From positions 38,462-102,461 of the forward strand of contig CAWGUU010000024.1 of the NCBI GenBank assembly GCA_963825765.1: a stretch of 64,000 nt of DNA, given 5' to 3'. The translations under genes were made by a program, and so were the position numbers. How positions within the stretch are numbered: position 1 is the first letter of the stretch; every line of letters starts with the position of its first letter. Below are positions 17,971 to 26,700 of the stretch, in pieces. The notes under the pieces were generated by a model. It saw only the letters and a program-made list of their open reading frames with translations, searched no databases and was not told the origin of the DNA. The stretch comes from CAWGUU01 sp963825765. Its GTDB lineage: Bacteria; Actinomycetota; Acidimicrobiia; Acidimicrobiales; AC-14.

Positions 17971-19124
17971 GGCCCGTCACCCGGAGCCCCAGCCAACCTG
18001 ACCGCCAGGCGGGCGGCGTCGAGCATGGTGGGCTCGGAGCGCAGCCGGTCGGACAGGTGGTCGGCCAGCAGCGCCCTGCCCTCCTCGGCGTTGGTGCCGT
18101 CCAGCCTGACGACGATCGGGCTCGGGATGTCGACCTCCGACACCGCCTGGATGATGCCCTTGGCCACCTCGTCGCCGCGGGTGATGCCGCCGAAGATGTT
18201 GACGAGGATGGCGCCCACCTTCTCGTCGCTCGACACCACCTCGAGGGCGGCGGCGATCACCGCCGCGCTGGCGCCGCCGCCGACGTCGAGGAAGTTCGCC
18301 GCCGACCCGCCCACGTGGCTGACCACGTCGAGCGTGCTCATGACCAGGCCGGCGCCGTTGCCGATGATCCCCACGGTGCCGTCGAGGCCGACGTAGTTGA
18401 GGCCCTTCTCCCGAGCCCGGCGCTCGCGGGGATCAAGCTCCTCGGTGGCCCGCCACGCCTGCCACTCGGGGTGCCGGAAGGCGGCGTTGTCGTCGAGCGT
18501 GACCTTGGCGTCGAGGGCGACGAGCTCGCCCGCGGCGGTGAGCACGAGGGGGTTGATCTCGACCAGGTCGGCGTCGGCGGACTCGTAGGCCTGGTAGAGC
18601 GCCGGCAGCATGGCGGCAACCAGCGCGGCCGCCGGGCCGACGATCCCAGACCGGCCCACGACCTCGGCGGCGGCGTCCTGCGACAGCCCGTCCAACGGGT
18701 CGACGTGGACCCGCGCCACCGCCTCCGGGTCCCGCGCCGCCACCTCCTCGATGTCGACGCCTCCCTGGGCCGACAGCAGGCCAAGGTGGAGCCGGGCCGA
18801 CCGGTCGAAGGTGAAGCCGGCGTAGTACTCAGCGGCGATGTCGGCGGCCGGCTCCAGCAGCACGACCTTCACGGTGTGGCCCCGGATGTCCATGCCCAGG
18901 ATGGCGGCGGCCGCGTCCCGCACGGCGTCGGCGTCGGACGCCACGCGGATGCCGCCCGCCTTCCCCCGCCCGCCGATGCGGACCTGGGCCTTGACCACGA
19001 CGGGGTAGCCGATCGACCCGGCCGCCTCCACCGCCTCGTCCACCGTCGACGCGACCGCTCCGTGCGGCACGGGAAACCCGGCGGCTGCCAGCAGCTCCTT
19101 GCCCTGGTGCTCGAGAAGGTCCAT
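17967..19124 (-). CDS. sucC: succinyl-CoA synthetase beta subunit
   Basis: A 385-residue ATP-grasp subunit. MDLLEHQGKELLAAAGFPVPHG opens the fold. YPVVVKAQVRIGGRGKAGGI binds nucleotide, LVEINPLVLTAAGELVALDAKVTLDDNA carries metal and nucleotide ligands, and GTVGIIGNGAGLVMSTLD with GGGAS-containing LDVGGGASAAVI forms the ligase domain. It pairs with SucD. With sdhAB, mdh and icd, it makes this region a loose TCA-cycle neighbourhood. Confidence 0.95.
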   Translation of the reverse strand: MDLLEHQGKELLAAAGFPVPHGAVASTVDEAVEAAGSIGYPVVVKAQVRIGGRGKAGGIRVASDADAVRDAAAAILGMDIRGHTVKVVLLEPAADIAAEYYAGFTFDRSARLHLGLLSAQGGVDIEEVAARDPEAVARVHVDPLDGLSQDAAAEVVGRSGIVGPAAALVAAMLPALYQAYESADADLVEINPLVLTAAGELVALDAKVTLDDNAAFRHPEWQAWRATEELDPRERRAREKGLNYVGLDGTVGIIGNGAGLVMSTLDVVSHVGGSAANFLDVGGGASAAVIAAALEVVSSDEKVGAILVNIFGGITRGDEVAKGIIQAVSEVDIPSPIVVRLDGTNAEEGRALLADHLSDRLRSEPTMLDAARLAVRLAGAPGDGP

Positions 19125-19144
19125 CCCGGCCGCATACTAGGAGC

Positions 19145-19657
19145 GTGGCCCCCGGTCCGACCCCGAAGCGCGGCTCGACCTCAAAGCGGCCGTCGAGCAC
19201 CACCGTCGTGCTGACGGCGGTGGCCGGCGTCCTCGGTGGGATCCTCATTTTCGCGGTGGTGGTCAACCTGGTCGGCAGCAGCGCCGACAAGCCCGACTCG
19301 GCCGCCGCCGTCTTCGACGTGGGCCCCGCCGAACAGCGAGCCCGCGCCGTGGCCGAGGGCGGGCCGATCCTGTTCCAGGACCTGCTCGACGGCTCGCGCG
19401 ACATCTACGTCCACCACCTGGGCGACACGAGTTGGATCGCGGTCGAGGCCCACAGCCCCGGTGCGCCCCGCCGCTGCGTCCTCCGCTGGGAGCCCGCCGC
19501 CACCGCCTTCGTGGATCCCTGCGACGGCCGCACGTTCCCGGCGGACGGCACCGGCCTCGTCACCTATCCGGCCACGGTGAACGACAGGAAGAGGGTCATC
19601 GTCGACCTGCGGGCGCCGTTGGCTCCCACCTCGACTGTCGACTCGACCCCCGGTTGA
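19145..19657 (+). CDS. membrane-anchored protein with degenerate Rieske-like tail
   Basis: A 170-residue protein with a GTG start, a basic Pro/Ser-rich N terminus, one membrane anchor (VLTAVAGVLGGILIFAVVVNLVG), then an extracytoplasmic domain. The domain ends with RCVLRWEPAATAFVDPCDGRTFPADGTG, which has the rhythm of the second half of a Rieske domain (C...F..PC.G..F), but the Cys-x-His pairs that hold a 2Fe-2S cluster are absent. Two cysteines remain and could form a disulfide. The function is unknown. It lies just upstream of the solute-binding protein gene. Confidence 0.6.
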   Translation: MAPGPTPKRGSTSKRPSSTTVVLTAVAGVLGGILIFAVVVNLVGSSADKPDSAAAVFDVGPAEQRARAVAEGGPILFQDLLDGSRDIYVHHLGDTSWIAVEAHSPGAPRRCVLRWEPAATAFVDPCDGRTFPADGTGLVTYPATVNDRKRVIVDLRAPLAPTSTVDSTPG

Positions 19658-19660
19658 GGT

Positions 19661-19674
19661 GGTGGTAGCACCAC
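19661..19674. promoter_or_regulatory. semi-palindrome shared with the response regulator promoter (copy 1)
   Basis: GGTGGTAGCACCAC lies 63 bp before the solute-binding protein start. It matches GGTGCTAGCACCCC at 23485-23498, upstream of the response regulator, at 12 of 14 positions. The two copies precede the two transcription units of one putative signalling system, so this is a candidate operator for the LuxR-type regulator. The inference rests only on similarity and placement. Confidence 0.5.
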
Positions 19675-19736
19675 TTTTCCGCAGGTCGGGAGCGGGACCC
19701 TTGCACAGGCAGGGATCCGATGGTTTGCTGCCCTCA

Positions 19737-20996
19737 GTGGCCCCGAGGAACCGACTCTGGGCGACGGCCTTGCTGGTGGTTGCGCTGGTCGTCGCCGGGT
19801 GCAGCTCCAAGCCGGCGAACCCACCCACGACGCTCAAGGTCCTGATGACCGACGACTGGGTCACCGCCCCGTTCATCGACGCGGTCCGCGAGTTCGAGGG
19901 TGCCCACCCCAACGTGCGGGTGGCCGTCGACAAGGGCCCGATCGGGCTCCAGGCCGACGTGGTGCGGGCCGGTACGAGCAGCGGTGCGTCGCCCGACGTG
20001 GTGCAGGGCCACGCCTTCTCGGCCGCCAACCAGGGGCTGGCGCAGCCGCTCGACGACGTCTGGCAGTCGAAGCTCAACGCCGAGGAGTTCTCGCCCGGGG
20101 CGCTCGAGGACGTGACCTGGAACGGCATGCACTACGGCGTCCCCCTCGACACCAACGCCATGGTCCTGATGTACAACGTCGACCACTTCAAGGAGGCCGG
20201 CGTCCCCGAGCCGGATCCGAAGACCCCGATGTCGCTGCAGGCGTTCGCCGACCTGGCCAGGTCGCTCACCACGGGCGACCGCCGGGCCCTCGCCATCCCG
20301 ACCAGCAACTGGTGGACCTACGGCTGGATCAAGGCCAACGCCGGCGAGCTGGTCCAGGTGGGCAGCGACGGGAAGTCCATGCTGACGCTCGACGACCCCA
20401 AGGCCGTCGCCGGTGTCGGCTTCCTCGCCGACCTGATCGACAAGAACCTGGCTTTCCCCCCCCGGGGCGTCGACGCCCATTCCGACGATGCCTTCGCCCT
20501 CTTCGGCGCAGGCAGGGTGTCGATACACACCAGCGGGTCGTGGGACATCGCCAACATCAAGAAGAAGAACCTCTCCGTCAACTACCGCACGGTGTTGATG
20601 CCCCAGGAGCCGGGCGGGGGGACGGTGATGGGCGGCAGCAGCATGTGGGTGCCGATCGCCTCGAAGAACCGCGACCTGGCCGTCGAGTTCATGACGCTGC
20701 TGGCGTCGGATCCCTACGCCCTCCGGTTCGCCAAGGAGGAGGGTCGCCTGCCGGTGCGACCCCGGGTCTTCGACGACCCCTATTTCAGCGATCCCGACCG
20801 CGCCGTGTTCCTCGAGCAGCTCAAGACCGCCCACCCGCACAAGCTGGAGGCCTTCCCCGAGGCGTCCGCCGATTTCGCCTTCGCCCTGGACGAGGTCCTC
20901 GGCGACAGGAAGGATCCCGGCGAGTCCCTGCGCGCCGCCCAGCTGAAGGCGCAGACCGATACGACGAGCACCACGGGCGCGACAAGTCCGCCATGA
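19737..20996 (+). CDS. extracellular solute-binding lipoprotein, no cognate permease nearby
   Basis: A 419-residue family 1 type solute-binding protein. The GTG at 19737 is chosen because it gives a clean lipoprotein signal (NRLWATALLVVALVVAGC, Cys as lipid site). Features include LKVLMTDDWVTAPFIDAVREFEGAHPNVRV, SPDVVQGHAF, YGVPLDTNAMVLMYNVDHFKEAGVPEP, and GGSSMWVPIASKNRDLAVEFM, all typical of sugar-type binders. Its stop overlaps the sensor kinase start (ATGA). No ABC permease or ATPase gene is present, so it more likely feeds a signal to the kinase than a transporter. The ligand is unknown. Confidence 0.85.
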   Translation: MAPRNRLWATALLVVALVVAGCSSKPANPPTTLKVLMTDDWVTAPFIDAVREFEGAHPNVRVAVDKGPIGLQADVVRAGTSSGASPDVVQGHAFSAANQGLAQPLDDVWQSKLNAEEFSPGALEDVTWNGMHYGVPLDTNAMVLMYNVDHFKEAGVPEPDPKTPMSLQAFADLARSLTTGDRRALAIPTSNWWTYGWIKANAGELVQVGSDGKSMLTLDDPKAVAGVGFLADLIDKNLAFPPRGVDAHSDDAFALFGAGRVSIHTSGSWDIANIKKKNLSVNYRTVLMPQEPGGGTVMGGSSMWVPIASKNRDLAVEFMTLLASDPYALRFAKEEGRLPVRPRVFDDPYFSDPDRAVFLEQLKTAHPHKLEAFPEASADFAFALDEVLGDRKDPGESLRAAQLKAQTDTTSTTGATSPP

Positions 20997-22744
20997 GCCC
21001 CAGGCCGGCAGCCCGGCTGCGGGCCCGGGACTCGATCCTCTACAAGGTCGTCGGCGCACTGGTGGTGACTCTTGTCGTGTCGGGAGCGGTGACGGCGATC
21101 ATCGCGTCGAGGCTGACCAGCGCCGCCCTCAACAGCCAGGCCCGGCGCACGGCCGCGAGCCAACTGACCGTGCTCCAGGAGACCTTCGCCGGCCGGGCCA
21201 GCAACCTCTCGGCCAGCATGCGCAACGTGGCCGACACGCTCACCGCCAACAATTTGGCGCTCCCCGAGAACCGGCCACAGCTGATCCAGGAGCTGGGCCG
21301 GACGTCGGCCAGCTACGGCCTCGACCTGCTCCAGGTGCTCGACGCCGACGGGATGGAGCTCATCCTCCCGGCCGAGGTCGGCACCACCCTCGATACCGGC
21401 TCGCTGGGGGCGGCGGTGCAGATCCGGCCCGAGCAGGGCAGCCGCCTGCTGGCGGCGGGCGACGGGACGTTCGTCCAGGCCGTCGTCGTGCCCTTCGGCG
21501 GGCCCTTGAAAATGAAGCTCGTCGCCGCCAAGGGTTTCGACGACACGTTCGCGTACGAGCTGCGGCGCCAGATCGGTGGCCTCGACCAGGTGGTCCTCGT
21601 CGCCAACGGCACGGTCGCCGGCACGAGCCTGCTGACACCTGTCGAGAAGCCCCCGGGCCAGGACGGCACCCGGCTGCCGTCGTCCCCCAAGGTCGTCGAC
21701 GTCGGTGGCCAACCGCGGCTGGTGGCCTATGTCCCCCTCGTCTCCTCGCCGAAGGACCCGGTCAGCGGCGCCCTCGGCGTCGTCCTCACCAACCCCATCT
21801 CGCCCTTGCAGAAGTCGCTGTCCAATGCCCGGCTGTTGACAAGCGTGCTGCTGACCCTCGTCGCCCTGGGCCTCGGGTGGGCCCTGTTCCGGGTCCTGAT
21901 CCGGCCGCTCCAGACGCTGACCGCCACCGCTGGGCGCGTCGCCGGTGGTGACCCGGACGCCACGTTCGTCCGCACAGGCAGGGACGAGATCGCCCTCCTG
22001 GCCGGGTCGCTCGAGCACATGCGGGTGGAGCTGCGGTCGAGGCTCGACGTCATCGCCCAGCAGGCGGCCGACCTCCAGGAAAGCTCGCAGCGAATCGTCG
22101 CCGCCCAGGACGAGGAGCGCCAGCGGCTGGCCCGCGACCTCCACGACGGCATCCAGCAGCAGCTCGTGGTGCTCCGCATGCAGGCCGGGATGCTCGAGAG
22201 CGGTGTGGGCAATGGCCACGAGGCCACGCCGGCGGCAGAGGCGTTCGAGGCCTTCGGCACCGAGCTCGACCACGTCATCCAGCAGCTGCGGGAGGTGACG
22301 CACAACCTGTACCCGTCCATCCTGATCGACCGTGGGCTGGTCGCCGCCCTCCACAGCTACGTCGGCCGGCTCCCGGTGTCGGCCGACCTGACCTGCATAC
22401 CCGAAGAGCTCCCGCGCCTCGCACCCGAGATCGAGAGCGGCGCCTACTTCCTCATCGGCGAGGCGGTCACCAACGCCCTCAAGCACGCCGAGGCGTCGAG
22501 GATCGACATCCGTCTGGCGGTCCAGGACGAATGGCTGGAGGTGACGGTCACCGACGACGGGCACGGCTTCCTCGCCGGCGAGGGTGTCCGCCGCGGCGGC
22601 CTCCTGCACATGGAGGACCGGGCGAGGTCCTTCGGCGGCCAACTGACCATCACGTCGTCGCCGGGACAGGGGACGACGGTGACCGCCACGTTCCCGCTGC
22701 GGAGCGGAGCAGAGGAACCAGCCGCCACCCTCGGCCCGGCGTAG
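20993..22744 (+). CDS. NarL-family sensor histidine kinase coupled to a binding protein
   Basis: A 583-residue kinase. TM1 lies near residues 18-40, an extracytoplasmic sensor of about 230 residues follows, TM2 reads LTSVLLTLVALGLGWALFRVL, then a HAMP domain (RPLQTLTATAGRVAGGDPDATF). The H-box is ARDLHDGIQQQLVVLRMQ (HisKA_3 type), and the ATPase domain has EAVTNALKHAEAS and VTDDGHGF. It starts inside the stop of the solute-binding protein gene, so the two are translationally coupled. The expected partner is the LuxR-type regulator encoded convergently just downstream. The binding protein may present the ligand to the sensor domain. Confidence 0.9.
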   Translation: MSPRPAARLRARDSILYKVVGALVVTLVVSGAVTAIIASRLTSAALNSQARRTAASQLTVLQETFAGRASNLSASMRNVADTLTANNLALPENRPQLIQELGRTSASYGLDLLQVLDADGMELILPAEVGTTLDTGSLGAAVQIRPEQGSRLLAAGDGTFVQAVVVPFGGPLKMKLVAAKGFDDTFAYELRRQIGGLDQVVLVANGTVAGTSLLTPVEKPPGQDGTRLPSSPKVVDVGGQPRLVAYVPLVSSPKDPVSGALGVVLTNPISPLQKSLSNARLLTSVLLTLVALGLGWALFRVLIRPLQTLTATAGRVAGGDPDATFVRTGRDEIALLAGSLEHMRVELRSRLDVIAQQAADLQESSQRIVAAQDEERQRLARDLHDGIQQQLVVLRMQAGMLESGVGNGHEATPAAEAFEAFGTELDHVIQQLREVTHNLYPSILIDRGLVAALHSYVGRLPVSADLTCIPEELPRLAPEIESGAYFLIGEAVTNALKHAEASRIDIRLAVQDEWLEVTVTDDGHGFLAGEGVRRGGLLHMEDRARSFGGQLTITSSPGQGTTVTATFPLRSGAEEPAATLGPA

Positions 22745-22748
22745 TCCG

Positions 22749-23438
22749 CTAGTCGACGTTGCGCTGGAGGAAGAAGAGGACTGCGGCGACGCGGTGGTTG
22801 ATGTCGAGCTCCTCGCTCAGGTCCAGCTTCCTGAAGATGGCGTTGATGTGCTTCTCGACGGCGCGCTCGGAGAGGTAGAGCGTGGCCGCGATGGCGGCGT
22901 TGGTGCGACCACCGGCCATCTCGGTGAGCACCTCGTGCTCCCTCGTGGTGAGGCCGTGCAGGCGGGACCGCGACCGCCGCCGCTGGGCCTCCATGAGGGC
23001 GTCGACCACCTTGGGGTCGAGAATGGATCCGCCCTGGGCCACCTCACGGATGGCCTCCGCCAGCTGGGCCGGCCGGCCCAGGCGCTCCTTCAGCAGGTAG
23101 GCCCTCCCGTTCGACCCGTGACGCAGGAGCTCGAGTGCGTACTCCGGGTCGGCGTACTGCGACAGGATCACGACACCGATGGTCGGGTACTTGTCCCGGA
23201 TGTAGTGGGCCGCTTCGATGCCCTCGGCCCGGTGGGTCGGCGGCATCTTGATGTCGAGCACGACCACGCCCGGCGACGTCTCGTCGATCACCGCCATCAG
23301 CTCGATCGGGTCCCCCGCCAGGCCGACGACCTCGATGTCGGGCACGGACGAGAGCACGCTCCGTGCCCCTTCCCGTACCAGGTACTCGTCGTCCGCGACG
23401 ACCACTCGGTAGATCGCCGGCTCCCCCGTGTCCGCCAT
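22749..23438 (-). CDS. NarL/LuxR-type response regulator
   Basis: A 229-residue regulator. The receiver domain has the acidic pair in VVVADDEY, the phosphorylated Asp in VVVLDIKMP and the Lys in YLLKERLG. The C-terminal LuxR helix-turn-helix reads LTTREHEVLTEMAGGRTNAAIAATLYLSERAVEKHINAIFRKLDL. The start at 23438 is the first Met before the receiver fold. It converges on the sensor kinase gene with only 4 bp between the stops. A palindrome upstream matches one before the kinase operon, so it may regulate both. Confidence 0.9.
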   Translation of the reverse strand: MADTGEPAIYRVVVADDEYLVREGARSVLSSVPDIEVVGLAGDPIELMAVIDETSPGVVVLDIKMPPTHRAEGIEAAHYIRDKYPTIGVVILSQYADPEYALELLRHGSNGRAYLLKERLGRPAQLAEAIREVAQGGSILDPKVVDALMEAQRRRSRSRLHGLTTREHEVLTEMAGGRTNAAIAATLYLSERAVEKHINAIFRKLDLSEELDINHRVAAVLFFLQRNVD

Positions 23439-23482
23439 TGGTCGGTCATTCTGACACCCCGATGCGACCCTGCACGGTCCAA

Positions 23483-23498
23483 GGGGTGCTAGCACCCC
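23483..23498. promoter_or_regulatory. 16-bp perfect palindrome upstream of the response regulator (copy 2)
   Basis: GGGGTGCTAGCACCCC is a perfect palindrome 44 bp before the regulator start. Its core matches the semi-palindrome at 19661-19674. LuxR-type proteins bind as dimers to such sites, so autoregulation is the simplest reading. A weak TTGGAC-like -35 lies between it and the gene. Confidence 0.5.
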
Positions 23499-23585
23499 CT
23501 GACAGGAGACCGGCTACCACCCTGTCGCCGGGCCGGAGCCGTGTGGCCCAATGGGGACGGAGACACGTCACCGGAGGTTCGTCTC

Positions 23586-23798
23586 ATGCGGGACCAGCGT
23601 CACGGCCAGGCAACGGCTTCCCCCCCGCCGGAGCCGGTCGACGCGCCCGCCGACGAGATCGCCGCTGTGGTCTCCCTCGATGCATGGCGGCTCCGGGCGT
23701 CGGCAGCACCGGCCACCACCCACAAGGCCGGTGCCGACCCCCGCGCCGCCCATCCCGCCCGTCTGTGGGCCGACTCCCGGGCCGCTACCCCTTCTTGA
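23586..23798 (+). CDS. possible small Ala/Pro-rich protein
   Basis: A 70-residue reading frame beginning MRDQRHGQATASPPPEP, with GGAGG eight bases upstream of the ATG. Only the stretch DEIAAVVSLDAWRLR looks like a folded helix; the rest is low complexity. It ends 14 bases inside the 3' end of the helicase gene on the other strand. I know no family. The good ribosome site is the main support. It could be a short actinobacterial protein or chance. Confidence 0.35.
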   Translation: MRDQRHGQATASPPPEPVDAPADEIAAVVSLDAWRLRASAAPATTHKAGADPRAAHPARLWADSRAATPS

Positions 23799-26700
23799 GG
23801 GGGGCCCAGGACAGGAGCAACCACTTCTCCCCGACGCTGGGGAACCGCACCAGGGCCTCCGTCTTGTCGCCCGAACCCTTGATCTCCAGCACGACGCCCT
23901 CACCCCATTTGGCGTGGACCACGTCGCTGCCGACGCCGATCCCGAGTCGTTCCGCCCCCGTGGTGCGTGGCGGCCCCGGTCGCGTGGCGGCGTCGACGAT
24001 GCGGTCCCGCCCCGACCGGTAGACGCCCGAGCCGGAACCGCTCCCGCTACCGAAGCCGCTGGAGCCGCCACTCCCCCGCCTCCGGCTGCGGCTGCCTTCG
24101 ACCAGGTCGGTCAGGTGGGCCGGGATCTCCTTGAGGAACCGGCTGGGCGGGTTGTACTGGGTGGACCCGAACAGCATGCGGCTCCACGCGTGGGACAGGT
24201 AGAGGCGGCGGCGGGCCCGGGTGATCCCGACGTAGCAGAGCCGCCGCTCCTCTTCGAGCTCGTCCGGCTCCCCCAGGGAGCGCAGGTGCGGAAAGACGCC
24301 GTCCTCCAGGCCGATGAGGAACACGCCATCGAACTCGAGCCCCTTGGCCGTGTGGAGCGTCATCAGCACCACCGACGACTCGTCGGGGTCGATCTGGTCG
24401 GAATCGGCCACCAGGCTCACCGTCTCGAGGAAATCGGAGATCCCCGACGGTCTGTCCTCGCCGTCCGCCTCCTCTTCGAACTGCCGTGCGAACCCGACCA
24501 GCTCGGCCAGGTTCTCCAGCCTGCCGTCGGCCTCGATCGAGCGCTCCGCCTGGAGCTCGGCGGCGTAGCCGGTGACGGCCAGCACCCGCTCGAGGGTCGC
24601 CGCCGGCCCCATCTCGGCGTCCCGGAGGTCCTGCAGGAGCACGGCCAGGTCACGGATGCCCCCCAGCGCCCGGCCGCTCACGCCCGCTTCCTCGGCTTTG
24701 GCCAGCGCGTCGACCAGCGGTCGGCCCGACGACGCCGCCCACGCCTCCAGCCGGGCGACGCTCGTGTCCCCCACCCCGCGCTTGGGGACGTTGATGATCC
24801 GCCGCAGCGACACCTCGTCGGACGGGTTCACGACCGCCCGCAGGTAGGCGAGGACGTCCTTCACCTCCCGGCGTTCGTAGAACCGGGTGCCGCCGATGAC
24901 CTTGTACGGGATCCTGTGCCGGACCAGGTGCTCCTCCAGCACCCGGCTCTGGGCGTTGGTCCGGTAGAAGACCGCCATGTCCGACCACCGCCAGCCCTCG
25001 GACTCGTGCAGGCGGTGCATCTCCCGACCGACCCACTCGGCCTCGTCGGCCTCGTCCTCGGCGAAGTACCGCTGGATCAGCTCGCCGCCCACCTGCTCGG
25101 TCCAGAGGGCCTTGGGCTTGCGCATCAGGTTGTTGGCGATGACCGAGTTGGCGGCGTCGAGGATGGTCTGGCTCGACCGGTAGTTCTGCTCGAGGACGAT
25201 CAGGGTGGCGTCGGGGAACGAGTTCTCGAACTCGAGGATGTTGCGGATGTCCGCGCCGCGAAACTTGTACACGCTGTTGTGGACGAGCACGCCGTCGGCC
25301 ACGTAGGTGTGCGTCGGATCCACCTGGAGGTCGAACACGGGCCCGCTGTAGTCCTCGACGTCAACGGCGTCGACCCTCGCCGGCTCCAACTCGCCGTCGC
25401 GCTCGACCAGCACGGTCATGCCGACGCGCACGTGCGACAGCGGGACGAAGTCGTAGATCTCGTCGCCGACGGCGGCCCGGCGGTGGATACCGATGCCGGC
25501 CGCAGCGGACGCCGCTTTCGCCAGGGTGAGCGCCTCGACGTAGCTCTTCCGGCTGGTCTCGAACCGGACCGACCCCCCCTTTGCCGGCCGGATCTTGAAC
25601 CCCGCGCTGGACACCCGATCGGCCAGGTCGATGCGGTTCGTCGACCACTGGACCCGGTGGTAGGCCGCCGATCCCCTGCGATCGGAGAACATAGTCAGGT
25701 TCAGGCACTGCCGGTTGCGGCCGTTCTGGGGTCGGTGGTGCGGGAAGTCGGGGTGCAGGTCGAGATCGGTCATGAGCCGCTTGGCCCGGCTGGCGGTGTC
25801 GAGCTCGAGGAAGAGCCGTTCCAGCATGGCGTCGCTGAGGGCCAGGTTGCGGCCCAACCCGTGGTACACGGCGGTCGGTAGGCCGTACTCGGCGGCGTAG
25901 AACGCCTCCCAGTAGACGGCGTCGGCGCGGGACCCGCAGACCTTCAGGATCCAGGCCGCATCGGCGTGTTCCTGGTTCACGCGTACCCGCAGGCCGAGGT
26001 CCTCCTCGCCGGGGCGTCGGGGCCGCATGGACTTGGCCAGGCCGAGGCGGTAGCCACGGTCGGCCCGGTACATCAGGTAGACGAGATACCCGCCGGCCTC
26101 GCGGGACCGGCTGGCGAGAACGATGTGGTGCGGCGTACCCCGGACCGTCCTCCCGCCGGTCGTCAGCCGGTACAGCCGGCCGTCGTACCGACCCCGCTTG
26201 ACCGCCGTGACCAACCCGATCCGCTCGGCCAGGTAGCCGGCGGTGCCGACCACCTGGTCACCCTCGACGACGTCCTCGATGGGTCGGGGACCGGTCGGGG
26301 TGGACACGAGCGTTCCCGGCGGCAGGCACTGATCCCCGTCCCCGACGACCAGGATGTTGCGGTGGCGGCCGGCCAGCAGCTTGACCAGCTCGTTCTGGGC
26401 TTTGTTGGTGTCCTGGAACTCGTCGACGAGGATGTGCTTGAACCGCTCCTGGTAGTAGGCCAGCTCGTCGGGCGCCACCCGCAGGAGCTCCACCGCCTTG
26501 GTCAGCAGGTCGTCGAAGTCCATGGCGTTGGCGTCGGCGAGGCGCTTCTGGTACTCCCGGTAGACCTCGGCGATGCGCTTCTCGTAGATGCTGCGGGCCC
26601 TGTCGTGGTAGGCGTCGACGCCGACAAGCTCGTTCTTGGCCGCGCTGATCACGGCGTGGACGGTGCGGGGCGGGAACCGCTTGGCGTCGATGTTGAGGTC

